Assembly: GCF_000143415.4 (NCBI RefSeq)
Contig: NW_003314358.1
Coordinates: forward strand, 382,731-446,730
Source of the DNA: Selaginella moellendorffii
Lineage: Eukaryota; Streptophyta; Lycopodiopsida; Selaginellales; Selaginellaceae
Direction: 5' to 3'
DNA length: 64,000 nt
In this document: positions 10,717-21,390 of the stretch, piece by piece
Position numbering within the stretch: position 1 is the stretch's first letter
Layout: each line of letters begins with the position of its first letter
Notes under the pieces: model-generated
What the model saw: the letters and a program-made list of their open reading frames with translations, nothing else
What the model was told of the DNA's origin: nothing
Databases searched by the model: none
Position numbers and translations under genes: made by a program

Positions 10717-12066
10717 ATGCTGGCTGTGGCGCTGCCGCTAGAATCCACGCTGTTTCTCAACAGCAAGAAGCAGCAGCTCCGAGCAAGCTCCAGCTCCACA
10801 TTCTTCTCCGGCGCTGGCGGGAACCGCAGGAATTTCATCGCGATTCCTTCCACTCATCGCCACGTCCAGCGGCTCCCCGTTGTGACCGCCACGGTGAAGC
10901 GGACCAAAGACTACGTCCTGGACAAGGTAGTGGAGCGAGAAAAAAAGGTGAAAGTGGTGAACAAGGTGAAGAACATCCTGGTAAAGCAGCCCGGGAAGGT
11001 GATGTCCCTGCGAGATCTTGGGCGATACAGGCACTACATTGGCTTGCAAGCCAAGAGGAGGTTCGTATCACTGCTTCGCAAGTTTCCGGGGGTGTTTATC
11101 ATCTTCGAGGAGGGAGCTGGGTGTATGTACTGTAGGCTTACCGCCAGCGCCGAGGCTCAGTACAAGGAAGAGATGGAACTTAGAAAACAGCTAGAGGATT
11201 CCGCGGTCTTCAGGCTCCGGAAGTTCTTGATGATGTCCGTGGATAGAAGGATCCTGGTGTCGAAGATCATCCATCTCCGGCACGACTTGGGCTTGTCCGA
11301 TGGTTTCCACACGCAGTTCCCGGCCAAGTATCCCGAGTACTTTAAGCTGGTTGATACCGCCATGGGACCAGCGCTGGAAGTTAACAAGTGGGATCCCGAG
11401 CTGGCCGTGACGTTCGAGCAGAAGAAGCTGGAGGCGACACCGCAGGAAGACTACGAGGAGATCACAGTGAGCGGAAGAGTTCCAAAGTTTCCCAGGCTGA
11501 CACTTCCTAGAGGCTACAAGCTTCCCCGGAAGGAGAAGGAGAAGCTCCTCAAGTTCCAGCAGGTGCCTCTCCTATCCCCGTACGACGATTCGAGGGACTT
11601 GAATCCAGCGTCCAAGCAGGCCGAGAAGCGCGCCGTGGCGCTGGTGCAAGAGCTCCTGCACCTCACTCTCGAGAAGAAGACGCTGGTGGACCACCTCACG
11701 CACTTCCGGTCCGACTTCAAGTTCTCGCAGAGGCTGCGAGGGATGCTCATCCGGCACCCCGAGATCTTCTACGTCTCCTTCAAGGGCCAGCGCGACTCGG
11801 TGTTCTTGAGGGAAGCGTACAACGAGAACTCCCAGCTCCTGGAGAAGGATCCGCTGGTGCTCGCAAAGGAGAAGCTGGCAGCGCTTGTTAAGATCGACAA
11901 GAGCGCGATGAAAGTGCTCGACGAGAGCGAGAGCGGCAGCGAAGACGACGATGGCAGCTGGTCCGACGACGAGGATATGTCGCCCGAGACGAGGGAGTTC
12001 CTCGAGGAGCGCCGGAGGAGGAGAGAAGTTATGATCGCCTTGAGACCCAAAGTGGAGCCTTGGTAA
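10717..12066 (+). CDS. PORR-domain organelle RNA-binding protein (WTF1-like)
   Basis: Intronless 449-aa protein. An N-terminal Ser/Arg-rich, acid-poor stretch of about 60 residues looks like an organelle transit peptide. The plant organelle RNA recognition (PORR, formerly DUF860) domain follows: KDYVLDKVVEREKKV, LGRYRHYIGLQAKRRFVSLLRKFPGVF, AVFRLRKFLMMSVDRRI, LSDGFHTQFPAKYPEYF, then FPRLTLPRGYKLPR and FRSDFKFSQRLRGMLIRHPEIFYVS. The C-terminus is acidic (SESGSEDDDGSWSDDED), as in several relatives. Characterised family members help splice group II introns in chloroplasts or mitochondria. The divergent PPR neighbour suggests two organelle RNA factors sharing a 206-bp intergenic promoter region. 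Complete length for the family. Confidence 0.92.
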   Translation: MLAVALPLESTLFLNSKKQQLRASSSSTFFSGAGGNRRNFIAIPSTHRHVQRLPVVTATVKRTKDYVLDKVVEREKKVKVVNKVKNILVKQPGKVMSLRDLGRYRHYIGLQAKRRFVSLLRKFPGVFIIFEEGAGCMYCRLTASAEAQYKEEMELRKQLEDSAVFRLRKFLMMSVDRRILVSKIIHLRHDLGLSDGFHTQFPAKYPEYFKLVDTAMGPALEVNKWDPELAVTFEQKKLEATPQEDYEEITVSGRVPKFPRLTLPRGYKLPRKEKEKLLKFQQVPLLSPYDDSRDLNPASKQAEKRAVALVQELLHLTLEKKTLVDHLTHFRSDFKFSQRLRGMLIRHPEIFYVSFKGQRDSVFLREAYNENSQLLEKDPLVLAKEKLAALVKIDKSAMKVLDESESGSEDDDGSWSDDEDMSPETREFLEERRRRREVMIALRPKVEPW

Positions 12067-12221
12067 GCACTAAAGGTACGTCCATGGTATGCGGTCAAGC
12101 GATTCTATAACCTTTCCAGATTATCCGAGAGTTTTCTTAGAGAATGATAATATAACTCTGTGGTGGCTAACCGCATTCTTCTTCTTATCCTTGTAGTTGC
12201 GGCCCCACTTTTCCAGCCGCC

Positions 12222-12783
12222 ATGAAAGCCGCGAGTTTACTCACGGCCGCAGCCGCCACTTACACGTATGTATTTAATGGACTTTCTTCTCTCTTGAGCG
12301 CCATATAGTTTCCATTCGAATTCCAGGATCAAAGCAAAGCATCCGGCGAAGAAGAATCGCGTTGCTCACAAGCAAAGTAGCGGACAATGGTTGGGCTTAT
12401 GGGAAAGTTTTGGGATGGTGTGCTTGATCGGCCCCGAGCCAAGCAAGCTGGTGATGGTAAGCTCGCTCGCTCACTCTCTCTCTCTCTCTCTCTCCAGATT
12501 GCTAATTGGTTTTCTTGGTATCGCCAGAGATGGCTGCGAAGAAAGAAAGAAATGTGGAAGTTCCCAAGGAGAATGTTTCCCGGAAGATCATCCTGGTCAG
12601 GAAGAACACGCCATTGAGCTCGTCGCTGTCTCTCCCGTCCTGGCGAGACGTTCTACAGAAGATGGAAGAATCCGCAGCATCCATGACTACTTTCGAATCA
12701 CTGTAAGTTTCTTTCTTTTTTCTGTCAAACCCATCTCTGATCTCTCGATTCTTTCTGGCAGATTGGAAGTCTGTTCCTGCTGA
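12222..12783 (+). CDS. Tentative small spliced gene of unknown function
   Basis: ATG at 12222 opens MKAASLLTAAAATYT. A GTATGT donor at 12266 pairs with TTCCAG at 12326, and the frame runs on as IKAKHPAKKNRVAHKQ, WLGLWESFGMVCLIGPEPSKLVM to a GTAAGC donor at 12457. Behind a (CT)n tract, an exon from about 12530 (MAAKKERNVEVPKE, IILVRKNTPLSSSLSLPSWRDVL, EESAASMTTFESL) can join in frame, and a last short exon (12762-12783) closes it. The third exon could also be read in another frame. I do not recognise the product (about 120 aa). Confidence 0.35.
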
Positions 12784-12852
12784 AACAAAGAAATGTAGCA
12801 AAGTTTCTTGTAAAAATCACTCAATACAGGTCGCGTAAAATCTAGTCTACCT

Positions 12853-13140
12853 TTGTAGCTCCTCGCTCTGCGGACCGAGAGTAGCAACCTCCTCGCTCTT
12901 CTCGATGGTGTTCAATCGCCCAGGCCTGGTAGCGCTCCATCGCCCCCATGGAATTACCCAGCGATAGTCGCGATGAGAATCCCCAGCGCGTGGCTTGCTT
13001 CTCAATTGCCCTAGATTCCTGCCGGGCCGCTGGTGTTTGGATTGCAATGTGGAAGCCAGGATCGGACGGTGGAGGCGAGGAAGCTGTAGAGGACGCCGGC
13101 CAGTAGAGCAATGGTGCTGGAAGAATCGAGGAAGAAGCCC
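12853..13140 (-). pseudogene. DUF716/TMEM45-like gene fragment
   Basis: Degenerate copy of the 3' end of the gene at 18586-19533. MERYQ, the IEHHREE/IEELEIQSEEVATPAPRS-like tail and the GFHIAIQTP/GSWFFHIGLL-like stretch match in shifting frames. At the DNA level AGTAGCAACCTCCTCGCTCT and GGTAGCGCTCCATCGCC are identical in both. Only the last third or so of the gene remains. Confidence 0.65.
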
Positions 13141-13314
13141 TAGAGCAATCCAAATTGACACGGAAAAAGAACTCATGCAATAAGAAAGGATAGATCTGTC
13201 TCCTCCAATCCATGGCACAGCTCCATCTCCTCTCCACTCCAGCAGTGGTGAATCTGCACACTGAGCTCGCGATGCCGCCCATTTGTCAATGGACTGTTGC
13301 TTCATACTCCACAA

Positions 13315-15761
13315 ACGAGAGTTCTAGTAGATAAGAACAAGCTTCTCAGTTCGCTCTGGATCCAACCTTTCATCATGGTGATGGATAATGCTTCCAATGC
13401 TCGAGGAATTTAGAGTGTACCCTGTCAGTGCCATGCATTGAACCTTGTCTTCAAATCATGGGGCACTCTAGACTTCATCATGAGAAAGGGAAGGCAATTG
13501 TTCAGATAGTTAAAATTTCAACACATCTTCACCACTTATTCAGGCAGAACAGAGCAAAGGAGTTAATGTAATCTTCAAGGTTCACTTTGAAGTTTTAACT
13601 TGTGGTTTGGCAGAACCTAAGCAACAGCCAAAGGACAGTGAGATACAACAAAGTTAGCAAGTTTGGGACCTCTTTCATAAGAAATAAAGATTTTGATATT
13701 GAGAGCCAATGGTATGAGTTGACAGATGCATACCAACTATGGATATGTCTGGCAAGCTTAAAACTACATAGAGGACAAAACAAAATGACACCCTTCTTTG
13801 TCAGTAGTGGAAACTTGTGTTGGCTATGCTTGCAAATCGAAAGGACTAAGGATGTGATTATCTGGCTCCACGTGGTGTCTAAACCCATGATACAGATATG
13901 GAATTAGTCAATCAGATATAAGCTCCTATAGATGGCAACTCAATAGTTTTGTTCAAATGAAGAAAATTTCAAGTGGTTTGCAGCCAAATACTTGATGTAT
14001 GACCTGATGTAAAGCCCTTTTGAGGTTATAGGCACTGGACTGGCTGCTAATCTATTTTGAAACTCAATAAAGAAGTAATTGATCCTTTAAAGTTAGACGC
14101 TTGATTAGTATGCAACATTTTGGGCCTTGCTCCTCCTAATTCCACTCACTCTTTCAAACTAAGGCATCTTTGTTTTTGATGCATCTACACAATTTTGCAA
14201 TTTTGTATTTGCTCTAGCAAGATTTTGCAAATTGAGTTGCCCTCTTGCCTTTAGAAAAAATTTTGAGTTAAAAGAATTTAGATTCAAAACTATATAAGTT
14301 TGTGTTTCATAAAAGATTTCATCTCTACTAGTTGCACTTATATTATTGTAATGTATTTTATTTTTCTCCCTTTAAGCCAATTGAAAAAAAGGTAATTGTT
14401 TAATGAGAGAGCCTTTAATAAGTATTTTATCTCCATTTATCCCTTAAAGTTCCAAATATTTATAATGAATATATATAAATCTCATCCCATAATCATATAT
14501 GTTACAATTATATTCATTATCTTCTAACCCTCGAAAAGAGATAATGGGCAAAGAGTGAATTATATAGTAGTATGCTCAAGTTTCTTTTAGATCTTCTCTA
14601 TGAAATTCATATAAACTTTATCTCAAAAGTTCTTTTGTAGAGTAGCCTTGGTCAAAAGTCAGGTTTTGAGCAAATCAACATTTATTCATTCTGATTTAAT
14701 CTATATTTTCAAATAAATTTTACTAATAAAATATAAATATAAATATAGATCCAAACACAAAAAAAAATTCTAAAAACACTTCTAAAGCTCCACAATTATA
14801 AGGATTTCCTATTGAATATGATGGTCAATCTTAGAATTTTGGTTCAATTCTTATATAAAAATATAATAGATATGTTTGTAGATTAAATATACCTTTCCCC
14901 TGTTCTCCCTCTATATAAAATCTGGATAGGTATAAGATGGATTTTTGCAGATTTGGACAATGTAGCTAGCACTTTTGACAACTCAATCACAATAATGAAC
15001 TTCTTAACTGTAGCATTAATGTAATTTATTTTTGTGATTGTGCACTTCAACTCCTTTGCCAACTTGATCTTCTCTTCTGCATCCTTCTAAATGGAAAACT
15101 TATATTATACAACCTTCTCATTTCTAATTGGTCATGTATGCCAATTTAATGTTGATATCAATGGTATAGGAATATTAACAATAACATTTAAGAAAGCTTT
15201 CAACTTGAAACCTACTCTCTCTAGACTTCCAATCTTTTTTTTCAAAAGATTGCAACTTCACTTAATTACCCACTTCTTTAGCATGGAATTTATCTTTGAG
15301 ATAATTGAGATGAAGGTTTAGTTTGTATGAGTAACATTTATCCCATAACAGTAAATCCAATTTAATTGGTGGCCATTTACCTTTAAATCTCAATAGCTCT
15401 AGAAGCATGGCATTGCTAAAGAACTCAAGTCTAAGCATACAAATATAAAATATTTACCTCAACTCTCAATCATTCTAGAGCAATGCATATTACTCTTGGC
15501 ACTAATTCTTTAAATTACCTAATTGACATAAGAAATTGCCTTACAAGCAATAATCATTTTAACCTTTAGCACTAAATCTACTTATGTAATAAATGGCACC
15601 TCTTCCACTCCATGTTCCTAAATTCTACTCTGGTGTCATAGAATAAAATGATAGGCAAAATTTAGATAAATGAGAGCTAAAAGGAGTGATATCAAACTCA
15701 TCAAATATCCTTTATATAGACTATTTTATGTCCCCAAGTGGTTTATAATTTGATTTTATAG
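13315..15761. other. AT-rich gene-free region
   Basis: No open frame with recognisable content. Composition turns strongly AT-rich after about 14.1 kb. Confidence 0.6.
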
Positions 15762-15937
15762 TGTAAGCAAGATGATTTGTTAAAGTTTAAATATATAACG
15801 GAAAATGCTTATAAAAAAAAATGCACTCTTTTTTTCAATTGATTAAAAATTTTGGGATATTAAGGGTTAAGCATCTTTGGGTTTGGGTAATACTAAATTT
15901 GGTGACTTCTTGAAAAGTTCAAATTTATGAGCTTATA
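15762..15937 (+). repeat. Decayed solo LTR of the TRIM-like element
   Basis: Begins TGTAAGCA and ends GAGCTTATA, mirroring the TGTAAGC...GCTTACA ends of the LTR at 61130-61323. Shared internal order: GATTTG, TTCAAATATA-like, GGAAA, TGCACTC, CAATTGATTAA/CAATCGGTTAA, TTTTGGGATATT, GGGTTAAGC/GAGTTAAGT, TTGGGTTTG, GGTGACTT, AAGTTC, GAGCTTA. It is AT-shifted by many transitions, as expected of an old methylated repeat. No clear target-site duplication remains. Confidence 0.65.
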
Positions 15938-16677
15938 CTCAATTCTTTTTTCCTTTATATTACATTGGTTTGATAAAAACCTTTGCAATATTGAGTTTGG
16001 TCCTTCAATAGTTGTTAGATGATAACTTATCATATCCACCAAGACACTCTTGTTATTATGCCCCATGTTTAGTTCTATTAGCTATTTATGAAAAATATTT
16101 AGATCTTTTAATTAAGCATATCTATGGAATATAAATATTGTCTTGAAAAAAATAGTTTAGACGGGGTTCTAGATGTATAGTGGAAGGTTAAACATGGTTG
16201 ACTAATTTAAGATACAATTTAGCTCCTTAAGTATTAATATGCCATTAATATGCTAAAATAGCACTAAAATTTATTTAGCTTTATTTAACTTTGTTTTGCC
16301 AATTAGGATGTTAAATGCCCTAAGTCCATTCCTATATTACTTATGCTTTTGTTCCTTTACTTTTTAGTTGTATATTAAATGTTTATCTTCATCTCTTCAT
16401 TCAGTGGCTTAAGGTTTTAAAACCTAAATTCCATTCCATTGCTTTTAACACATATGTCCAAGGATTAAGTTTTGCTTCATATAAGGTATAGGGTAAAAAC
16501 AATATGTACTAGAAGTGCAAACCATTCTTGAGCTCAATTTTTAATTGTAATAAAATACAAACATTATAAATTTCAAAAAATTAAGGTTTACAATGAATCT
16601 AATATTTTCAGAACTCACAATAAAAATTTCATATTGCATGTATTTTCGATGGATGATAGTCAGTTTTCCAATATCAA
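15938..16677. other. AT-rich gene-free region
   Basis: Continuous AT-rich DNA between the solo LTR and the tandem repeat upstream of the glycosyltransferase pseudogene. Nothing recognisable seen. Confidence 0.55.
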
Positions 16678-16920
16678 CTATAAAGAATCCATTCATGTGA
16701 GTTTTGTTATGAGGTCCTTGTGTTACAAAATTGAAGAGAAATACTAAGGTTACAAAATTGATTCAAACACAGGTAAGTAGGAAGCCCACTCCATCGCACC
16801 TCCAACTTTGCAGCTACAAAGAATCCATTCCTGTGAGTTTTTTATGGGGTCCTTGTGTTTGAGGTTACAAAATTGAACAGAAACGATTCAAACGAAGCTG
16901 ACTAGGAAGCCCGCTGCTCC
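16678..16920. repeat. Tandem ~115-bp duplication upstream of the UGT pseudogene
   Basis: Units 16678-16792 and about 16813-16920 share AAAGAATCCATTC, TGTGAGTTTT, GGTCCTTGTGTT, GGTTACAAAATTGA, GATTCAAAC and TAGGAAGCCC in order. They differ by small indels. Confidence 0.75.
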
Positions 16921-16927
16921 ACTTGAC

Positions 16928-18173
16928 ATGGCGGTGGTCGCCCTGCAATTTATGAGAGGATATAAGAGTGCTCTCAGCTGGCTCCCAGACACAGCAGAAA
17001 TGAAGCACATTCTCATTCTTCCATTCCTGCTTGCCGGCCATATCACTCCCATGCTAAACCTCTGCTGCAAGCTCGCACGGATCACGCTCCTCATCAACCA
17101 AGACGCGGTCGAGACAGTGGTCAAGATCTACGAGGAGCTCGTGGCCGGGGGAGATCTCAGCGCCGAGGTAGCCTTCACTGTGGAATCGATTCCTTTCTCC
17201 TGGCCTCCGATCCGGCGGTTAGGCCGTGACACCGCAAAGCTTGCCGAGGAAGTCGCCACCAGAGCTCTCGAGTCGAGCAGCGGTCCAATTTCGTTTCTTC
17301 TGTCGGATATTGGACTGGGAGTTCCCAGAGTGGTTCTCTTCATCACCGTGTTCCTGGAGTTTGGGATCATTCTCCAAATGCCACGGCTCATCTCCCAGAA
17401 GATATACAGTCCTTTCACTAGTAAGTTTCTTCTTCCCTGCTCGATCTTGTGAGTTGAACAGAAACCAACGCCAATGATCTCGATGTCAAGTTGATCCAGC
17501 TGCCTGAGTACCCAGCTTTCAAGACTTCGGAAATCCCCCGGTTCCCGCAGTTTCCAGACGCTCTCCAGTGCTACTGGAACGCGCTCCTGCGATGCATGTC
17601 GCGAGCCAGGGAGAACGAGCTCATCCTCGTCAACTCGTGCCACGAGCTCGAAGAAGAGGCCTACGGTGCGGCGCTCGAAATCCACAAGCTCCCAATCCAC
17701 CACTGGTCGCTTTGTCTCCATTGCAGTGGCAGGACTCCGGCGCTACGTCCGAGTGCTTGGAGTGGCTGGACAGGATCAAGTTACCCCGATCTGTCCTCTT
17801 TGCGTCCTTCGGCTCCCTCCTGCAGCTCCCATCGTCCGAGCTCGAAGAGATCCTTCTAGTTGGCGGGTTTTTCACTCACTTTGGCTGGAACTCCGCCTTG
17901 GAAAGCATCTCAGCTGGAGTTCTAATGATCGGGAAACCAATCATGGGAGACCAACTTGGAATCCGGCGGTTTGCAGTGGATCGCTGGAAGATCGCCTTGG
18001 ACATTCCAGAGGACAAGGATAAGAAGTTGCTCAGGGAGGCCGTCAAAGTAGCGTTGCGCGAGCTGTTTGGCAACGAAGAGCTATACGCTAACGCTGCTCG
18101 ACTCAGCAAATCAGTGAAGAAGGCCCAGGAAAGTGGAGGTTCGTACAAATGCTGGGACATGGCTAGGAAGTAA
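16928..18173 (+). pseudogene. UDP-glycosyltransferase (UGT) pseudogene
   Basis: A UGT-like protein can be followed across three frames. From 17001: MKHILILPFLLAGHITPMLNLC (the N-terminal GHI motif), a deleted stretch, then the acceptor-side half to about 17420 at a GTAAGT donor. From about 17470: NDLDVKLIQLPEYPAFKTSEIPRFP..., NELILVNSCHELEEEA (the usual ILVNTFxELE motif). A frame change follows near 17700, then SECLEWLDRIKLPRSVLFASFGSLLQLP and VGGFFTHFGWNSALESI. The first half of the PSPG sugar-donor box (the W...Q..L.H block) is missing between ELEEIL and VGGFF. Without it UDP-sugar binding should fail. The C-terminal part, through KKAQESGGSYK, is otherwise family-like. The family glycosylates small lipophilic acceptors. 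Confidence 0.85.
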
Positions 18174-18585
18174 CCCTAAAAACATCTAAAAGCAACGGTC
18201 ACGACTTCTGCTCATTTTACATATAAATAGAATCCTTAAAACCAGAAAAATTAATCATTTTCAATAAGAGTGATATAAATGTGTCTCCGTGGTCTAACAA
18301 GATCTCCTGCTGATGGTTTTTCTCAGGCTTGGGGTTCCATCGCGCTCTCTCGGTCGCCCTACACGTACGTTTGCATGACGTCTGTAGATGCCCAAACAGG
18401 TGACCCCGAAGGATGAGAAGATTCTTTTTTTCGTTTTGCATCAGGGCCTTCTGCATCAGGGCATCAGGGCATCAGTATATGTAAGGAGCGATAGCCAACA
18501 TTATCATCGCCACCTCCACTATTTTCAGTACTGGGAATGAACAAATTTTCCTCCCTGAAACGATTCTAGCGCCTAGTTCTCTCGC
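18174..18585. other. Intergenic, short GCATCAGGGC repeats
   Basis: No gene. At 18440-18476 the unit GCATCAGGGC occurs four times (the last one partial), probably replication slippage. Confidence 0.5.
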
Positions 18586-19533
18586 TCATGGAGTAGCCAT
18601 ACCTTTGTAGCTCCTCCTCCGCGACAAGCTCCGCGGAGCAGGAGTAGCAACCTCCTCGCTCTGGATCTCCAGCTCCTCGATGGTGTGTAACACCCCAGGC
18701 CGCGACCCAAGGCGCTGGTAGCGCTCCATCGCCACGCCTCCGCCGTGGAATCCCACAAGAAACGCATACCCAGCGATGGTCGCCACGAGAATCCCCAACG
18801 CGTGCCATCCAAACACCAACACCTGGATCGATTTGGCCCGCAGGAGGTCGGCGCTCGCGCACACCGGGAATCCCCCGCCCGGATGCGCGCCACAGCCGAG
18901 CGGCAGGAATCTGGGGTAATTGAGGAGCAAGCCAATGTGGAAGAACCACGAGCCCTTGAGCGCCAGGAGCATGCATCGGACGGTGGAGGCGAGGAAGCTG
19001 TACGGATGCGCGATCTCCAGCACCATGGCCAAAACCAGCCCGGCCAGTACGACTTGCATGAGCATGTGGACAAAGCTCTCCAGTGTGTCGCCCGGGTGAT
19101 GGCCCAAGTGGAAGACGAAGAGCTCCATCAGGAACCCTAGCGCGAAGATGCCATGGAGCGCGCCATCGGGCAGCGGGAGGCGGCCAGAGATCTCGCTCGC
19201 CAGGCCGGTGATCGTGTAGGCCAGGAAGAACATCCCAAATGTGATGTGCTGGAGGCGCTGGAGGTGCGCGGATGGGATGTGGCCGCGGCGGAGGTCGGCG
19301 GTGATGTGGGAGATTTGCGTGGCGAGGAAGATGAGCACGGCGAGGAGGAGGATCCAGAGCTCCAGGCATCGCAGCGCGGCTGGGAGCGATGGGATTGGGA
19401 GGGGGAACCACGTCCGGCGCTTGAAGGCATTGGGGGATTTGGCGAAGCTTACCAGCGTGTTGGAGAGATGCCACAGGCCCAGCGAGCCAAACAGGAGGCC
19501 CTGATCGATGTGCGACGGCAGTCCAATCCCCAT
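18586..19533 (-). CDS. DUF716/TMEM45-family multipass membrane protein
   Basis: Intronless 315-aa protein starting at the ATG at 19533 (MGIGLPSHIDQG), matching the usual family start ahead of LLFGSLGLWHLSN. Hydrophobic helices are visible at LWILLLAVLIFLATQI, HITFGMFFLAYTITGLA, LHGIFALGFLMELFVFHLG, LQVVLAGLVLAMVLEIA-like (MLMQVV...), SWFFHIGLLLNYPRFL and IQVLVFGWHALGILVATIAG. The conserved WFFHIG and the H/D-rich loop HLGHHPGD are present. The C-terminal tail after MERYQRLG is hydrophilic. The function of plant members is poorly defined; one tobacco member is induced by virus infection. A fragment of a paralogue lies at 12853-13140. Confidence 0.85.
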   Translation of the reverse strand: MGIGLPSHIDQGLLFGSLGLWHLSNTLVSFAKSPNAFKRRTWFPLPIPSLPAALRCLELWILLLAVLIFLATQISHITADLRRGHIPSAHLQRLQHITFGMFFLAYTITGLASEISGRLPLPDGALHGIFALGFLMELFVFHLGHHPGDTLESFVHMLMQVVLAGLVLAMVLEIAHPYSFLASTVRCMLLALKGSWFFHIGLLLNYPRFLPLGCGAHPGGGFPVCASADLLRAKSIQVLVFGWHALGILVATIAGYAFLVGFHGGGVAMERYQRLGSRPGVLHTIEELEIQSEEVATPAPRSLSRRRSYKGMATP

Positions 19534-20319
19534 TTGGTCGAAAGAACTCGTCAAGGTTTCAAGTGAAAATGTGTTGTTTTATTGCCAATCTTTAGTTTTC
19601 CTTAATATAGAATTATCAAAAATTACTACACATTTTAATTGGATTGTCACAATAGATGGTCACCACTTTTCAAGTAATTTGTGACATATATGGACAGATC
19701 AGAAGATCTATGACAAATTCTAGTTAAGTTTTCTTTCGTTTCATTAGCAAAAACCAAAGCTTTATTTTTGTGATTGCATCAAAGCATGGATGCTAGATCT
19801 AGATGTATTTATTGGTATTCAAGTCTGAATCTTGTAGTATGTAATTAAACTCTTTTGTGAGTACAATCTAGAGTTGCGACTTTTTCTTCATGCCTATTCA
19901 GACATGACCACAAACCAAAGGCCATTTTCCTATACATATCCATATATGCAATTGCATGAAGGATTGCAAGATTCATTTTGTGAATTACACTTGCACAACT
20001 CATCCACCTCAAGTTCTTCCAATCCAAGTCCCTCTACTTTAATTTCCTCTGAGCCAACCTCCCTAATGGTTGCTCCTATCCATTTTCTCCACCATGTAAA
20101 GGAAATTCTTCAATTTTGGTCATCCAGGGTTTGAAGCCAATTTTTCAACACAAGATGGCAAAAGTGGAAGTATGTTCTTTATCAACATCTTTTTCAGTAT
20201 GCTGAGTAGGTTGAGTGAGCATGTTAACAGAGCTTAACCTGCCTCCAGTTCAAGATCCTTCAACTCAGCATCGCTCAACCAACTCAGATTGTCTCAGTGA
20301 ATTGAGTGAAAGCTTTAAA
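19534..20319. other. AT-rich intergenic, no gene seen
   Basis: No recognisable coding or RNA feature. A 5' leader for the DUF716 gene would lie at its left end. Confidence 0.5.
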
Positions 20320-21390
20320 GATGGAGGATAAGTTGCCTCCAGCACAAGACAAAGCTTTTACGGACCCGTATCGAGAGTTTGTTCAACAGTAGCAGCAGAT
20401 GCAAGACAAGATCCTCAAGGAGGTGAAGGCCTAACACATCAGAGATGCTGAGCCATCCCCATTTTGCACTCATTGTAAAGTCCACAGACATAAAAGGGAG
20501 AGATGTTGGATTCTCATCCTAAGTGCCTCTAGCTAACAATGCTATGGTTAAGACTCAAACTAGCTACCACAACTTTTACAGCAAAAGAGTCTCGAGGTAA
20601 TTCCATCTTCTAGCAAAGGCAAAGGTCCAACTTCATATATTAGCACTATGTACACCATTCCAAAATATTTTGGGGTTGGAACCAAAAGTCCAAAATCACT
20701 AACTTTTACCCCTAGTACCTCATCCATCACCTTTTTATCCACTTCAATAGCCCAAGAGTTTGGTGATAGTCCAGTGGAGCTTCTATTGTTGGATAAGGCC
20801 TCCAGAGACAAAAACAAAGCTTGAGGAGCCTTTAGATGAAGTCCAAGCTTAGCACCACTATTCAAGGATGCCACTTCTCCTTTCTATATAGCCTTCTTTG
20901 ATGGAGCTTGGTGTCTGTGCCTTTAGCAAGCTGGGATTGGTGTTTGGATTCTTGATCCTCAGGAGAAAAATGTTACTCATCTTGCCATGAGTAGATCCAA
21001 AGCTTGCCTTGCCCAGCTAATGATTCAGAATACTTGGCCATCACATCAGCCTTCAGCTTGCGAAATACCAAGGATTCTACCATGTAAAGTGTGTCAGGGA
21101 TTCACAGCTTGTTGTTTGCCAACTCTCTGGGGGGTACCAGGCATGATCTCCAGCAGCAGGTTATTGAGCTTTGTTGGCACTTTGATCAGGTCAGATTTAT
21201 TAGTGTCTCCCGGAAACAGAATTTTTGGGCAGACAACTTATCTTATGAAGCAATCACTTCAATGAGGAAGGCACAAGCTCAGATGTCTGCAATGACTATG
21301 AAGGATATGGAAGTCATGGTGGATCCCTCCGCAGTAGCATTGATTCAATCTATATTTCTCGGACAGGTTTCTCTCTCTTCGTCTTAGTTA
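20320..21390 (+). pseudogene. Decayed retroelement: CCHC knuckle and RNase H fragments
   Basis: About 20445-20510 encodes FCTHCKVHRHKRERC, an exact C-x2-C-x4-H-x4-C Gag-type zinc knuckle, in a frame with several stops. At about 20890-21270, pieces in three frames reconstruct the order of an RNase H fold: FFDGAW (first acidic strand), GIGVWILDPQEKNVTHLA, SEYLAITSAFSL (the catalytic Glu helix), DSQLVVCQLSG (the catalytic Asp strand), then LCWHFDQVRFISVSRKQNFWADNLSYEAI (the final ADxLA helix). The region between (20530-20870) is not readable. It is a broken retrotransposon or domesticated-type RNase H copy; no LTRs seen. Confidence 0.6.

Noticed and set aside
12470-12495. (CT)n tract as a possible regulatory element
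   Set aside because: It lies directly before a CAG acceptor and is more simply the pyrimidine tract of an intron in a tentative gene.
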